A DNA stretch of 64,000 bases. Source: Paracoccus aerodenitrificans. Its GTDB lineage: Bacteria; Pseudomonadota; Alphaproteobacteria; Rhodobacterales; Rhodobacteraceae. How positions within the stretch are numbered: the first letter of the stretch is position 1; each line of letters starts with the position of its first letter. The notes beneath the pieces are model-generated. The model ran no database searches. It was given only the letters and a program-made list of their open reading frames with translations, and was not told where the DNA came from. The stretch covers positions 372,001 to 436,000 of the forward strand of contig NZ_CP115784.1 of assembly GCF_027913215.1 (NCBI RefSeq). The letters are read 5' to 3'. Positions 8,259-19,090 of this stretch are shown here, piece by piece. Made by a program: the position numbers and the translations under genes.

Positions 8259-9698
8259 ATGCAGGATGAACCGCAGCGTCCCGATCCGTCCGAAGACCGG
8301 ACTGGGCAGGACATCTCCGCTCAGCTTCCCGAGGCTGACCGTGACGATGAGGATGATTTCGTCCCGCCGCGCGAATTGCTCGACCAGATCCGCGAAGCCA
8401 TCGACGACGAGGATCAGTCGCTGCTGGACAGCCTGCTTGAGCCGATGCATGCGGCGGATATCGCCGACCTGATCGAAAACCTCGCGCCAGCCAGACGACG
8501 CGTGTTCATGGCCCTCTGGTCCGGGGAAATTGACGGCGAGATCCTGTCAGAGATCGACGAATCCATCCGTGAGGAAATCGTCGAGCAGCTTCCCGGCCAT
8601 GTTCTCAGTGAAGCTGTCCGCGAGATGGACAGTGACGATATCGTCGAACTGATCGAGGAGCTTGACGAAGAAGATCAGCAGAAAATTCTGGCGGCACTGG
8701 ACGAATCCGACCGGGCTGCCGTTGAGCAATCACTGACCTATCCGGAATATTCCGCCGGTCGGATGATGCAATCCGAGGTCGTCACCGCGCCCGAGCACTG
8801 GACGGTCGGCGATACGATTGACTATCTGCGGAATGAGGAAGAACTTCCCGATCAGTTCTATCACGTCATTCTGGTCGATCCGCGTCGGCATCCCGTGGGG
8901 TATGTCGCGCTTGGCCGGTTGCTGTCGTCACGCCGGACGACGCTTCTGCGTGAGATCACCGAGGAAAGCTTCCGCCCGATCAACGCCTATGCGGAAGAAG
9001 CAGATGTTGCCTATGCGTTCAATCAGTATCACCTGATTTCCGAACCTGTCGTTGACGAACATGACCGGCTTGTCGGTGTGATCACAATTGACGACGCGAT
9101 GGAGGCTCTGGACGACGAGCACGAGGAAGACATTCTGCGACTTGCGGGTGTTGGCGACGAATCCTCGATCTCGGATACGGTTGTCGAGACATTGTGGCAG
9201 CGTATCCCGTGGCTTGGCGTCAATCTTGCGACGGCAATTCTTGCGTCGTTCGTCATTGCCATGTTCGAGCAGACCATTTCTCAGATCGTTGCGCTTGCCG
9301 TGCTGATGCCGATTGTCGCGTCGATGGGGGGGAATGCAGGGACTCAGACGCTGACCGTTGCGGTTCGGGCGTTGGCGACGAAAAGCCTGACCGGATCGAA
9401 TGTCTGGCGCGTCGTCATGCGTGAGGCCGTCGTCGGATTGCTGAATGGGCTGTGCTTTGCCATCGTCATGGGGGTCGTCGCCTGGATCTGGTTCGACGGG
9501 CTCTCACTGGCATGGGTGATTGCCGTTGCGATGGTGGTTAACCTTGTGGTGGCGGCGCTTGCGGGCATTCTGGTGCCGCTGGCGCTTGACAAGGTCGGGG
9601 CGGACCCGGCGCTTGCCTCGGGGACATTCGTGACCACCGTCACAGATGTTGTTGGTTTCTTTGCCTTTTTGGGGCTCGCACAGAGCGTCTTGCTGTAG
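8259..9698 (+). CDS. mgtE: Magnesium transporter MgtE
   Basis: The 479-residue protein has the full MgtE architecture: an acidic N-terminal extension and the superhelical MgtE_N domain (residues about 50-165), a pair of CBS domains (about 170-300) that sense Mg2+, and a membrane domain of five helices (about 315-479, containing the conserved MGGNAGTQTL). It forms a dimeric Mg2+-selective channel in the inner membrane gated by internal magnesium. AAGAGGTGG precedes the ATG. It follows hisN by 62 bases and could share its transcript. Confidence 0.95.
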   Translation: MQDEPQRPDPSEDRTGQDISAQLPEADRDDEDDFVPPRELLDQIREAIDDEDQSLLDSLLEPMHAADIADLIENLAPARRRVFMALWSGEIDGEILSEIDESIREEIVEQLPGHVLSEAVREMDSDDIVELIEELDEEDQQKILAALDESDRAAVEQSLTYPEYSAGRMMQSEVVTAPEHWTVGDTIDYLRNEEELPDQFYHVILVDPRRHPVGYVALGRLLSSRRTTLLREITEESFRPINAYAEEADVAYAFNQYHLISEPVVDEHDRLVGVITIDDAMEALDDEHEEDILRLAGVGDESSISDTVVETLWQRIPWLGVNLATAILASFVIAMFEQTISQIVALAVLMPIVASMGGNAGTQTLTVAVRALATKSLTGSNVWRVVMREAVVGLLNGLCFAIVMGVVAWIWFDGLSLAWVIAVAMVVNLVVAALAGILVPLALDKVGADPALASGTFVTTVTDVVGFFAFLGLAQSVLL

Positions 9699-9871
9699 CG
9701 TTCTGCACCGCCTCTGGACAAAATTGATTTTTTCTGTCGATTTCCCGAATCAGTTCTTGATTTGAGTCGAATTTTACATCAATTTGAGACGCACATAGCC
9801 CAAAATACAATATCTGGTGGTTGTTCATAGACCACGAAAACAAGGGCGTTTGGCAGGGTTTCGGGACAGGC

Positions 9872-9901
9872 TCACCCCGCCCGCATTTGCGGGCGGGGTG
9901 A
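9872..9901. terminator. Long perfect hairpin between convergent mgtE and prpE
   Basis: TCACCCCGCCCGCA is repeated exactly as its inverse complement after a TT centre, giving a 14-bp stem. It lies between the 3' ends of two converging genes, 5 bases from the prpE stop. There is no clear T-run on either strand, so it is a terminator or 3'-end stabiliser by position rather than a classical rho-independent site. Confidence 0.6.
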
Positions 9902-9906
9902 CGCAT

Positions 9907-11808
9907 TCAGGTCTTTCCTGCGCGTCCTATTCCTGCCTTCTTCAGAGCCTCTGCAATGCTGTCCAGCACGCTCGGGTCATCTATGGTCGCGGGGATTTTC
10001 CACTCTGTGTCATCAGCGATATTGGTCATGGTGGCCCGCAATATCTTTCCTGAACGAGTCTTGGGCAGGCGATCCACGATGATGGCTTGCTTGAAAGCGG
10101 CGACCGGCCCGATATCCTCGCGGACCATGCGCACTACATCGCGGATGATCTGATCCGGCTCGGTGGTGACGCCTTTCTTCAGGCAGAGGAACCCCAAGGG
10201 GGCCTGTCCCTTCAGATCATCCGCCATCCCGATCACGGCGCATTCGGCGACATCAGGATGGGCGGCGAGGACCTCCTCCATCGCTCCGGTGGACAGGCGG
10301 TGGCCTGCGACGTTGATCACATCGTCGGTGCGGGCCATAATGAACAGATAGCCGTCCTCATCCACATATCCCGCATCCCCGGTTTCGTAATAGCCGGGAT
10401 AGCGGGACAGATAGGATTTCCGGAACCGCTCATCCGCGTTCCATAAAGTCGACAGCGCTCCCGGAGGAAGCGGCAGCCTGATCGCAATTGATCCGAGCTG
10501 ACCTTGCGGAACCGGCTGGCCGTCCTCATCCAGAATTTGCACGTCATAGCCGGGCATGGGAACGGTCGGGCTGCCCAGTTTGACTGGAAGTTCCTCGATC
10601 CCCATCGGATTTGCGACGATGGCCCAACCGGTTTCCGTCTGCCACCAATGGTCGATCACGGGCACGCCCAGATGTTCCTGCGCCCATCTGATGGTTTCGG
10701 GATCGGCACGTTCTCCGGCCAGAAAAAGCGCTTTCAGATCATGAAGCTTGTAGCGGCGGATATACTCTCCCTCGGGGTCCTCGCGACGAATTGCGCGGAT
10801 CGCTGTGGGGGCGGTGAAAAACGCCTTGATCCGGTTATTCTGTATGGTCCGCCAGAACACGCCTGCATGAGGCGTGCCGACCGGCTTGCCTTCGAACACG
10901 ACGGTCTGGGCACCGGCGATCAGGGGACCATAGCAGATATAGCTGTGCCCCACGACCCAGCCGACATCGGATGCCGCCCAGAACCGGTCGCCGGGGCCGA
11001 TATCGTAGATATTGGTCATGGACCATTGCAGCGCCACCAAATGCCCCGCCGTCGGCCGGACCACACCTTTCGGCTGCCCGGTCGTGCCGGAAGTGTACAG
11101 GATATAGGCCGGATGGTTGCCCTCGACCGGGACACAATCGACCGGCTTGATGCCGTATTGGAAGCCGTACCAGTTGAAATCGCGCCCCTCGACCAGTTTG
11201 GCGACCTCTTCCTCGCGCTGAAAGATGACGCAGAATTCCGGCTTGTGGCTGGCTTCCTCGATGGCCTGATCGAGCAGCGGCTTGTAATGGACGACATGGT
11301 TCGGCTCCAGCCCGCATGAGGCCGCGATGATTGCCTTCGGTGTCGCGTCGTTGATCCGCACCGCCAGTTCGTGCGCGGCGAAACCGCCGAACACGACCGA
11401 GTGGACCGCACCGAGCCGTGCGCAGGCCAGCATCGCCTCGATGGCTTGGGGGATCATCGGCATATAGATGATCACGCGGTCGCCTTTCTCGATGCCGCGT
11501 GCTCTCAGCGCACCCGCAAGAGTGGCGACGCGCGTCTGTAACTCCGAAAATGTGATGCCCTTCGTCGCGCGGGTGATCGGGCTGTCGTGATAGATCGCGA
11601 TCTCATCGCCACGGCCTGCGACGACATGCCGGTCGACGCAGTTCCAGCATGTATTGACCAGGCCGTCCGAAAACCATTCGTAAAACGGCGCATTATCGTC
11701 AAACAGCGCCTGCGTAGGCGGCTTGACCCAGTCAATGGCTTCCGCCGCTCTCATCCAGAACGCTTCCGGGTCGGCCTTCCAGGATTCGTAATTTTGCTTG
11801 TATGACAT
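9907..11808 (-). CDS. prpE: Propionyl-CoA synthetase
   Basis: The 633-residue acyl-CoA synthetase activates propionate to propionyl-CoA via an acyl-adenylate. The N-terminal ACAS segment (YESWKADPEAFW), the AMP-binding loop YTSGTTGQPKGVV (residues 238-250), the hinge motif RTDDVINVAGHRLS and the catalytic lysine in TRSGKILR (about residue 590) are all present. The KPVGTPHAGVFWR segment and length favour PrpE over acetyl-CoA synthetase. GGAGAA 6 bases before the ATG supports the start. No methylcitrate or carboxylase genes are adjacent. The gene is 81 bases downstream of maeB on the same strand, but each could be transcribed alone. Confidence 0.9.
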   Translation of the reverse strand: MSYKQNYESWKADPEAFWMRAAEAIDWVKPPTQALFDDNAPFYEWFSDGLVNTCWNCVDRHVVAGRGDEIAIYHDSPITRATKGITFSELQTRVATLAGALRARGIEKGDRVIIYMPMIPQAIEAMLACARLGAVHSVVFGGFAAHELAVRINDATPKAIIAASCGLEPNHVVHYKPLLDQAIEEASHKPEFCVIFQREEEVAKLVEGRDFNWYGFQYGIKPVDCVPVEGNHPAYILYTSGTTGQPKGVVRPTAGHLVALQWSMTNIYDIGPGDRFWAASDVGWVVGHSYICYGPLIAGAQTVVFEGKPVGTPHAGVFWRTIQNNRIKAFFTAPTAIRAIRREDPEGEYIRRYKLHDLKALFLAGERADPETIRWAQEHLGVPVIDHWWQTETGWAIVANPMGIEELPVKLGSPTVPMPGYDVQILDEDGQPVPQGQLGSIAIRLPLPPGALSTLWNADERFRKSYLSRYPGYYETGDAGYVDEDGYLFIMARTDDVINVAGHRLSTGAMEEVLAAHPDVAECAVIGMADDLKGQAPLGFLCLKKGVTTEPDQIIRDVVRMVREDIGPVAAFKQAIIVDRLPKTRSGKILRATMTNIADDTEWKIPATIDDPSVLDSIAEALKKAGIGRAGKT

Positions 11809-11889
11809 GCTGCATTCTCCCCAGACATCACGTTATGCAAGGAAGATGCAGCGGGCAATAACAGGCGTCGCGGCTGTTCGCCGCGCCGG

Positions 11890-14169
11890 TTACTCGTAAT
11901 CCGAGACAGGCGTGCCGGCGATTGCCGACATGTTCAGCAGGCCCCGCGCCGTGATCGAGGGGGTGACGATATGGGCGCGGTTGCCCATCCCCATCAGGAT
12001 CGGTCCGACCTCAAGCCCGTTCGCTTTCGTTTTCAGGATGTTGCGGACACCAGATGCCGTGTCGGTTCCGGCGAAGATCAGCACATTCGCCGCGCCCTGC
12101 AGTTTCGAAGCCGGGAAGATGCGCTGACGGATTTCCGGGTCCAGCGCCGCATCCACATGCATCTCACCGTCGAAATCGAAATCGACCTCGCGGCTTTGGA
12201 GAACATCCATTGCCTGACGCATGCGGCGGCCGGAATCGATATCCAGATTGCCGAATTGCGAATGGCTGCACAGCGCGACATGCGGCACAAGCCCGAACCG
12301 GCGGACATGGCGGGCGGCTCCGATTGCGGCGCGGGCGATCTCCTCGGGGGTGGGGTGGTGGTGAACCTGGGTATCGGCGATGAAAAGCGGGCCATCCTCA
12401 AGGATGATCATCGACAGAGCGCCATGCGGGCACAGCCCGCCGCGTCCGAGGATCTGGGTAATATAGTTGAGATGCCAGCTATATTGCCCGAACGTGCCGC
12501 AAAGCAGGCTGTCTGCCTCGCCGCGATGGACCATGACACTGGCGATGGCGGTCGTGTTCGTACGCATGATCGCCCGGGCGAGGTCGGGCGTTACACCGCG
12601 CCGCGCCATCAGATCGTGATAGGTTTCCCAGTACTCACGATAGCGCGGGTCGTTTTCGGGGTTCACGATCTGGAAATCCACATTCGGACGGATCGGCAGA
12701 CCGGCGCGTTCGGCACGCATCTCGATCACGTCCGGGCGACCGATCAGGATCGGCACATCCGTGGTTTCCTCCAGCATCGCATTGGCGGCCCGCAGGACGC
12801 GCTCATCCTCACCCTCGGCAAAGACGATATTCCGCGCTGCATTGGCCGAGGCCTCAAAGACCGGGCGCATGATCAGCGCCGACCGGAAGACCGAGCCGTC
12901 GAGCTTGCGTTTATAGGCCCCGAGATCCTCGATCGGACGGGTGGCGACGCCGGATTCCATCGCCGCCTTGGCGACGGCGGTTGAAACGACGCCGATCAGC
13001 CGGGGATCGAAGGGTTTCGGGATCAGGTATTCCGGCCCGAAAGTCAGGGTCTCGCCGCGATAGGCCGCCGCCGCCTCGGCGGTCGTGGTTGCGCGGGCAA
13101 GGGCGGCAATGCCCTCGATACAGGCGATCTGCATTTCATCGTTGATCTGGGTCGCGCCGACATCCAGAGCGCCCCGGAAGATGAACGGGAAGCAAAGGAC
13201 GTTATTGACCTGATTGGGAAAATCGCTGCGTCCGGTGGCGATCACGGCATTTGGTGCGACTTCCTTTGCCTCGTCGGGCATGATTTCAGGCGTAGGGTTG
13301 GCAAGCGCGAAGATCACCGGACGGTCGGCCATCTTGGCGACCATTTCCTTTTTCAGCACGCCCGGACCGGACAGGCCCAGAAACATATCCGCGCCGTCGA
13401 TCACGTCATCCAGCGTCCGCAGGTCGCTTTTCTGCGCATAGGCGGCTTTCTGAGGGTTCATATCCTCGGCCCGGCCCTCAAAGACCAGACCGTGAATATC
13501 GCAGAGCCAGACATTTTCGCGACGTACGCCCAGTTTCAGCAGCATGTTCAGACAGGCAATGCCCGCCGCGCCGCCACCGGTCGAGACGATCTTGATATCC
13601 TCGAATTTCTTGCCGACGACGCGCAGTGCATTCGTTGCGGCCGCACCGACGACAATGGCGGTGCCATGTTGGTCGTCGTGAAAGACCGGGATATTCATCT
13701 TCTCACGGCACAGTTTTTCGACGATGAAGCATTCTGGAGCCTTGATGTCTTCCAGATTGATCGCGCCGAAGCTGGGTTCAAGGCTTTGGACAATGGCGGC
13801 AAGACGCTCGGGGTCGGCCTCGTCGATCTCAAGGTCGAAACAGTCGATATTGGCGAATTTCTTGAACAGAACCGCCTTGCCTTCCATCACCGGCTTCGAT
13901 GCGAGCGGTCCGATATTTCCCAGACCCAGCACCGCCGAGCCGTTCGAGACGACGGCGACCAGATTGCCGCGGGCGGTATATCGGGCTGCATCGTTCGGAT
14001 TTTCCTTGATCTCGATACAGGCTTCGGCAACGCCGGGACTATAGGCGCGGGACAGGTCACGACCATTCGCCAGCGGCTTCGTCGCCCTGATTTCCAGTTT
14101 TCCGGGACGTGGATATTCATGATATTCAAGCGCCGCCGAGCGCGTCTTGTCCTGCCGACGTTCTTCCAT
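11890..14169 (-). CDS. maeB: NADP-dependent malic enzyme with phosphotransacetylase-like domain
   Basis: The 759-residue multimodular enzyme decarboxylates malate to pyruvate with reduction of NADP. The malic enzyme N-domain (about 20-150) and NAD-binding domain (about 160-400, with [10 protein letters not shown]) are followed by a C-terminal phosphate acetyl/butyryltransferase-like domain (about 430-755, [13 protein letters not shown]). That domain is generally non-catalytic and confers acetyl-CoA sensing. The length matches the MaeB class. The start at 14169 has GGGAGGG 7 bases upstream. A 16-base near-palindrome (14232-14247) in the upstream region may be an operator. Confidence 0.92.
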   Translation of the reverse strand: MEERRQDKTRSAALEYHEYPRPGKLEIRATKPLANGRDLSRAYSPGVAEACIEIKENPNDAARYTARGNLVAVVSNGSAVLGLGNIGPLASKPVMEGKAVLFKKFANIDCFDLEIDEADPERLAAIVQSLEPSFGAINLEDIKAPECFIVEKLCREKMNIPVFHDDQHGTAIVVGAAATNALRVVGKKFEDIKIVSTGGGAAGIACLNMLLKLGVRRENVWLCDIHGLVFEGRAEDMNPQKAAYAQKSDLRTLDDVIDGADMFLGLSGPGVLKKEMVAKMADRPVIFALANPTPEIMPDEAKEVAPNAVIATGRSDFPNQVNNVLCFPFIFRGALDVGATQINDEMQIACIEGIAALARATTTAEAAAAYRGETLTFGPEYLIPKPFDPRLIGVVSTAVAKAAMESGVATRPIEDLGAYKRKLDGSVFRSALIMRPVFEASANAARNIVFAEGEDERVLRAANAMLEETTDVPILIGRPDVIEMRAERAGLPIRPNVDFQIVNPENDPRYREYWETYHDLMARRGVTPDLARAIMRTNTTAIASVMVHRGEADSLLCGTFGQYSWHLNYITQILGRGGLCPHGALSMIILEDGPLFIADTQVHHHPTPEEIARAAIGAARHVRRFGLVPHVALCSHSQFGNLDIDSGRRMRQAMDVLQSREVDFDFDGEMHVDAALDPEIRQRIFPASKLQGAANVLIFAGTDTASGVRNILKTKANGLEVGPILMGMGNRAHIVTPSITARGLLNMSAIAGTPVSDYE

Positions 14170-14231
14170 TTGCGTCCCTCCCTGCGTTACCGCCTTCATT
14201 GCCAACCGGTGACCGCGCGTTTCACGGAAAT

Positions 14232-14247
14232 GGTTCAGCGCTAAACC
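14232..14247. promoter_or_regulatory. AGCGCT-centred palindrome upstream of maeB
   Basis: GGTTCAGCGCTAAACC is a 16-base palindrome with a single mismatch, 62 bases upstream of the maeB start and about 165 bases upstream of cdd. The CG-centred symmetry is like operators of LacI-type repressors, but no cognate regulator is in the window. Its role as an operator is inference. Confidence 0.35.
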
Positions 14248-14412
14248 AGTTACACGGTTTCCCGGGAATTGCCAGTTCCGGACAAGTTGAAACAGTTTTC
14301 GGAAAGTCACGGCGTCGTCTGTCCGGCCTTCCGGGATGCGCGTCGCAGTCAGAGGCTTGCATCAGGACAGCGCGGCAAGCAAAATCCCTGAAATCTGTTC
14401 GGAGGCTTGTCC

Positions 14413-14811
14413 ATGTCCCTTCTCGATGCCGCGCGTGAGGTGCGGGATGCAGCATATGTTCCCTATTCGCATTTCAAGGTCGGCGCGGCGGTGCGCGGGA
14501 AATCGGGCGCGATATATCGTGGCTGCAATGTCGAGAATGTGGCCTATCCCGAAGGCACATGCGCCGAGGCGGGGGCGATTGCGGCAATGGTCGCGGGGGG
14601 TGAAACCGAGCTGACTGAAGTCGCGGTGATCGCCGATTCACCCGCTCCGGTGCCTCCCTGCGGGGGGTGCCGCCAGAAACTTGCCGAATTCGGATGCTCC
14701 GATACGCCGGTGCTTCTGGCGACGACATCCGGCGAAACGCTTGCCACCACGATCGGAGAATTGCTGCCCGGTCGCTTCGATGCCGGGCATATGGAAAGAG
14801 CAGGCTCGTGA
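14413..14811 (+). CDS. cdd: Cytidine deaminase
   Basis: The 132-residue homotetrameric-type enzyme deaminates cytidine and deoxycytidine. The zinc site is complete: CAE at residues 50-52 and PCGGC at 82-86, and substrate-binding NVEN is at 39-42. GGAGG lies 7 bases before the ATG at 14413; a TTG two codons earlier is not needed. It is the first gene of a salvage operon; its stop overlaps the GTG start of deoA by four bases. Confidence 0.95.
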   Translation: MSLLDAAREVRDAAYVPYSHFKVGAAVRGKSGAIYRGCNVENVAYPEGTCAEAGAIAAMVAGGETELTEVAVIADSPAPVPPCGGCRQKLAEFGCSDTPVLLATTSGETLATTIGELLPGRFDAGHMERAGS

Positions 14812-16181
14812 TCCCGGACAGTGCTGCGCGGGATGGTGTATCGGCGGATCCAAGGCCGGTCATTAGCGGGCTTCTGGCTGGTCGTGGGCTGGATCGGGAT
14901 GGCGCTGTACTGATTGCGCAGGGATTGGCGGATGGCGGAGTTTCGGACGCTCAGGCCGCAGCCTTCGCGATGGCGGTGATGTTCAAGGGTCTGGACGGTC
15001 CGGGCAGGACAGCGCTGACCCTTGCCATGCGGGGTTCCGGCGAGGTGCTGCGATGGGACCTGCCGGGTCCTGTGGTCGATAAGCACTCGACCGGCGGGGT
15101 CGGGGATGTGGTGTCGCTGATCCTCGCCCCGGTGCTTGCAGCATGTGGCGTCTATGTTCCGATGATTTCGGGCCGGGGCCTCGGTCATACGGGCGGGACG
15201 CTGGACAAGCTGGAATCGATCCCGGGTTATCGCGTCGATCTTGAAGAAGCAGAGTTCCGCCGCATCGTGCGCGATGTAGGCTGTGCTATCGTCGCGGCTT
15301 CCGGAAAGCTGGCTCCGGCGGACAGGCGGCTTTACGCAATACGGGATGAAGCCGCCTGTGTGGCGTCAATTGATCTTATCACGGCTTCTATCCTGTCGAA
15401 GAAACTGGCCGCCGGTCTGGATGCTCTGGTGCTGGATGTGAAATCCGGTTCCGGCGCGTTCATAGGTGAAGAAGATCAGGCAGAGGCATTGGCGCAGTCG
15501 CTTGTGTCTACCGCCAATGCGGCAGGGGGCCGGACATCGGCGCTGATTACCGATATGGATCAGCCACTAGCCCGGGCTGCCGGGAACGGGCTGGAGGTCC
15601 GCGAAGCGATTGCCTGCCTGAGAGGAGAACCCTCAGCGCTGCGAGAGGTGACGCTTGCCCTCTCTGCCGAGGCTTTGCGTCTGGCAGGGCAGGATGACGT
15701 TGCACGGCGTGCCGCGAATGCGCTCGACAGCGGCGACGCGGCCGAGATTTTCGCGCGGATGGTGGCAGGGCAGGGCGGTCCGGTGGATCTGATTGACAAT
15801 GTCTCGACATATCTACCCGATGCGCCTGTGATCCGACCCATTCCTGCGCCCGAAGGGTTTGTCGCGGAAACGGATGTGGCCGCGCTTGGCCATGCGGTGA
15901 TCGGACTTGGCGGAGGACGGATCCGGGCCGGGCAGGCCATAGACCACCGCGTCGGCCTGTCGGATCTGCGGCGGTTAGCAGAGCCCGTCGAGGGTCTTCT
16001 GGGCATGGTCCATGCGCGGACCGAGGAAGATGCGGATGCTGCCATTGCCGCCGTCCAGTCGGCCTTCCGCATCGCGGACACCCCGCCGACGCTGCGTCCG
16101 CCGATACGGAACTATATTGCGCCGACGAAAATTGAGGCGCACATCCCGGCAGCTTCAACAGGCGGATCGGATATAGAATGA
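14808..16181 (+). CDS. deoA: Thymidine phosphorylase
   Basis: The 457-residue enzyme phosphorolyses thymidine and deoxyuridine to base and deoxyribose 1-phosphate. The family signature DKHSTGGVGD is at residues 91-100, with the glycine-rich SGRGLGHTGGTLDKLE further on. The start is GTG at 14808, overlapping the cdd stop (GTGA); this leaves about 15 extra N-terminal residues compared with E. coli DeoA before the conserved first helix. It is coupled at its end to deoB by ATGA. Confidence 0.94.
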   Translation: MIPDSAARDGVSADPRPVISGLLAGRGLDRDGAVLIAQGLADGGVSDAQAAAFAMAVMFKGLDGPGRTALTLAMRGSGEVLRWDLPGPVVDKHSTGGVGDVVSLILAPVLAACGVYVPMISGRGLGHTGGTLDKLESIPGYRVDLEEAEFRRIVRDVGCAIVAASGKLAPADRRLYAIRDEAACVASIDLITASILSKKLAAGLDALVLDVKSGSGAFIGEEDQAEALAQSLVSTANAAGGRTSALITDMDQPLARAAGNGLEVREAIACLRGEPSALREVTLALSAEALRLAGQDDVARRAANALDSGDAAEIFARMVAGQGGPVDLIDNVSTYLPDAPVIRPIPAPEGFVAETDVAALGHAVIGLGGGRIRAGQAIDHRVGLSDLRRLAEPVEGLLGMVHARTEEDADAAIAAVQSAFRIADTPPTLRPPIRNYIAPTKIEAHIPAASTGGSDIE

Positions 16182-17377
16182 CACGAGCTTTTCTTGTGGT
16201 GATGGACTCGGTTGGCATCGGAGGCGCACCCGATGCCGACCGCTTCTTCAACGAAGGCCGCCCTGATACCGGAGCCAATACGGTCCTGCATATTGCCGAG
16301 GCGCAGGGGCTGCATCTGCCGAATCTCGACCGGCTCGGTCTGGGTGCTGCGATCCGGCTGGCCTCGGGTCAGGATGCGCCGGGTCTTCGTGCCACCCCGG
16401 AGGGGTTGTGGGGGGCCGCGACAGAGATTTCTCCGGGCAAGGACACGCCATCGGGACATTGGGAAATCTCGGGCGTTCCGGTGCCGTGGGACTGGCATTA
16501 TTTCCCCGACACGCAGCCTGCATTCCCGCCCGAACTGACCGCGCATGTCTGCGAACTGGCCGGAACCGAGGCTGTTCTGGGCAATAAACACGCCTCCGGC
16601 ACGGTCATTCTGCAGGAACTCGGGGCCGAGCATATGCGGACCGGATGGCCGATCTGCTACACGTCGGCTGACAGTGTTTTCCAGATTGCCGCCCATGAAG
16701 AAACATTCGGTCTGGACAGGCTGCTTGCGCTCTGTGAGGCGCTTGCACCGGCACTTCACAAGATGCGCGTCGGTCGTGTTATCGCCCGTCCCTTTATCGG
16801 AGAACCGGGCGCTTTCTCGCGCACCCCGAACCGGCGAGATTATGCGATGGCACCGCCATCTGACACGATCCTCGATATCGCTCACAAGACAGGGCGCAAA
16901 ACCCATGCGATCGGCAAGATCGGGGATATTTTCAGCCATCGCGGGATCTCACAGCTTCACAAGGGTAAATCGGATGCAGATCTGGCCGGGCATATGCTGC
17001 GCCTGATCGCTGAAGCCGAACCGGGCAGCCTGACCTTCGCGAATTTTGTCGAGTTTGACAGTCTTTATGGACATCGCCGCGATATTGCGGGCTATGCGGC
17101 GCATCTCGAATGGTTCGACAGGATCGCAGGGGAAGCCGTATCCGCCCTCCGCCCCGGCGATCTGATGATCTTCACCGCCGATCACGGCAATGATCCGTCA
17201 TGGTTCGGGACGGATCATACGCGTGAACGCGTGCCGGTGCTAGCGGCTGGCGTAGGCGCCGGGACCATTGGAAATGTGGGCTTCTCCGATATTGGCGCAA
17301 GCGTCGCGGCGCATCTGGGGATAGCATTACCGGGCCACGGCAGCAGTTTTCTTGGAAACGAAAACGGGAACGCATGA
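16178..17377 (+). CDS. deoB: Phosphopentomutase
   Basis: The 399-residue alkaline-phosphatase-superfamily enzyme interconverts (deoxy)ribose 1- and 5-phosphate. Metal ligands are visible in VVMDSVGIGG (Asp10) and in FTADHGNDPSWFGTDHTRE near the C-terminus. The catalytic threonine region is GKDTPSGHWE near residue 90. The start overlaps the deoA stop by four bases and its stop overlaps the add start in the same way, so the set is translated in series. Confidence 0.95.
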   Translation: MTRAFLVVMDSVGIGGAPDADRFFNEGRPDTGANTVLHIAEAQGLHLPNLDRLGLGAAIRLASGQDAPGLRATPEGLWGAATEISPGKDTPSGHWEISGVPVPWDWHYFPDTQPAFPPELTAHVCELAGTEAVLGNKHASGTVILQELGAEHMRTGWPICYTSADSVFQIAAHEETFGLDRLLALCEALAPALHKMRVGRVIARPFIGEPGAFSRTPNRRDYAMAPPSDTILDIAHKTGRKTHAIGKIGDIFSHRGISQLHKGKSDADLAGHMLRLIAEAEPGSLTFANFVEFDSLYGHRRDIAGYAAHLEWFDRIAGEAVSALRPGDLMIFTADHGNDPSWFGTDHTRERVPVLAAGVGAGTIGNVGFSDIGASVAAHLGIALPGHGSSFLGNENGNA

Positions 17378-18354
17378 AAGAACTGAAGAAGATCGAGCTG
17401 CATCTGCACCTGGAAGGCGCGGCCCCGCCCGCCTTCATCCGGGGGCTTGCGGCTGAAAAACGCATCGACCTGCCGCCGGTTTTCGATGCCGGGGGGAATT
17501 ATGAATATACCGGCTTCACCGATTTTCTAAGGGTCTACGAAGCGGCCACCTCGGTCGTTCGAACTCCGCAGGATTATGGGCGACTGTTGCGCGAGGTGTT
17601 GGAGAATTGCGCTGAACAGGGGGCGATCTATGCCGAGCTGTTCGTGTCGCCTGAATTCTGCGGTGGCGGGGATTTGTCGGCGTGGCGTGACTATCTGGCC
17701 GCGATGACCGAAATTGCCGGTCAGATGAGCCGCGAGGGCATGGACAGCCGCGCCATCGTCACGCCGATCCGCCATTTCGGCCCCGAGAGGGCCCGCGCCT
17801 CGGCGATCTGCGCCCGCGAAACCGCAAGCGAGGATCATTCAGGCTGGGTCTCTGGCTTTGGCATGGGTGGCGCAGAAAATATCGGCAAGGCGCAGGATTT
17901 CGGATGGAGCTTTGATTGCGCACGGGAAGCCGGTCTGGGCCTGACCTGCCATGCCGGAGAATGGGGCGGGCCGCAATCCATCCGCGACGCGCTTTCGCTT
18001 GGAATCAGCCGGGTGGGTCACGGCGTTCATGCCGCACAGGACGAAGAACTGATCCGTGATCTGGTGGAACGCGATATCACGCTTGAGATCTGTCCCGGCT
18101 CGAATATCGCACTTGGCATCTATCCCGACTGGTCCTCGCACCCGATTGCGCGACTGGCGGATGCCGGGGTGAAGGTCACTGTTTCGACCGACGATCCGCC
18201 ATTCTTCCACACCACGTTAAACCGGGAATATGAGCGGCTTGCAGACGCGTTCGGCTGGACCGAGACCGAATTTGCGGCCCTGAACCGCAATGCCGCAAAC
18301 GCCGCGTTTTGCGATGCCGAAACACGTCGGCGCTTGCAGGCGGCTTTCCCATGA
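17374..18354 (+). CDS. add: Adenosine deaminase
   Basis: The 326-residue zinc enzyme converts (deoxy)adenosine to (deoxy)inosine. The HxH motif is at residues 10-12 (ELHLHLEG). Other zinc and catalytic residues are in TCHAGEW (His193, Glu196), RVGHGVH (about residue 216) and STDDPPFF (Asp273-274). It lies between deoB (four-base overlap) and upp (37-base gap). Some proteins of this family act on adenine or other aminopurines; the operon context favours nucleosides. Confidence 0.92.
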   Translation: MKELKKIELHLHLEGAAPPAFIRGLAAEKRIDLPPVFDAGGNYEYTGFTDFLRVYEAATSVVRTPQDYGRLLREVLENCAEQGAIYAELFVSPEFCGGGDLSAWRDYLAAMTEIAGQMSREGMDSRAIVTPIRHFGPERARASAICARETASEDHSGWVSGFGMGGAENIGKAQDFGWSFDCAREAGLGLTCHAGEWGGPQSIRDALSLGISRVGHGVHAAQDEELIRDLVERDITLEICPGSNIALGIYPDWSSHPIARLADAGVKVTVSTDDPPFFHTTLNREYERLADAFGWTETEFAALNRNAANAAFCDAETRRRLQAAFP

Positions 18355-18391
18355 TGGCCCATATCGCGATATTTTCAGCAGGAGCGAGATC

Positions 18392-19027
18392 ATGACCACG
18401 CCGCATCTGACCGTTGTCAGACATCCTCTGGTTCAGCACAAACTCAGCATCATGCGGGACCGTGAGACCTCGACCGCAGTCTTTCGCCAGTTGCTGCGGG
18501 AAATCAGCCTGCTACTGGCCTATGAGATCACGCGCGAACTTCCGATGACGACTCAGACTGTCGAAACACCCCTGCAAGCTATGGAAGCACCAGTTCTTGA
18601 GGGCAAGAAACTTGCGCTCGTGTCGATCCTGCGGGCGGGGAACGGGCTTCTCGACGGGATACTGGAACTGATCCCCTCGGCGCGTGTCGGCTTTGTCGGG
18701 TTGTATCGCGATCCCGAAACGCTTCAGCCGGTGCAGTATTATTCAAAGCTTCCGAAAGGGATGAACGAGCGGATGACGATCGTCGTCGATCCGATGCTGG
18801 CGACAGGGAATTCGTCAGTTGCCGCGATTGATCTGATCAAGCAATCCGGGGCAAAGGATATACGCTTTTTGTGCCTGCTGGCTGCGCCCGAGGGCGTCGA
18901 ACGGATGCGAGAGGCGCATCCCGATGTTCCGGTCGTCACCGCAGCACTGGATGAAAGACTGGACGATCACGGATATATCGTGCCGGGTCTGGGCGACGCC
19001 GGCGACAGGATGTTCGGTACGAAATAA
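18392..19027 (+). CDS. upp: Uracil phosphoribosyltransferase
   Basis: The 211-residue enzyme makes UMP from uracil and PRPP. The PRPP-binding segment [10 protein letters not shown] and the C-terminal uracil-binding [13 protein letters not shown] are both present, and length is standard. AGGAG with 7 bases spacing supports the ATG at 18392. It closes the cdd-deoA-deoB-add-upp operon, recovering the uracil released by the upstream deaminase and phosphorylase. Confidence 0.95.
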   Translation: MTTPHLTVVRHPLVQHKLSIMRDRETSTAVFRQLLREISLLLAYEITRELPMTTQTVETPLQAMEAPVLEGKKLALVSILRAGNGLLDGILELIPSARVGFVGLYRDPETLQPVQYYSKLPKGMNERMTIVVDPMLATGNSSVAAIDLIKQSGAKDIRFLCLLAAPEGVERMREAHPDVPVVTAALDERLDDHGYIVPGLGDAGDRMFGTK

Positions 19028-19090
19028 GCGTTAACTGGCTGGTAAGTCGCATGGGGCTAGACAGGTCGAAACGACAGATTCGGCGACCTT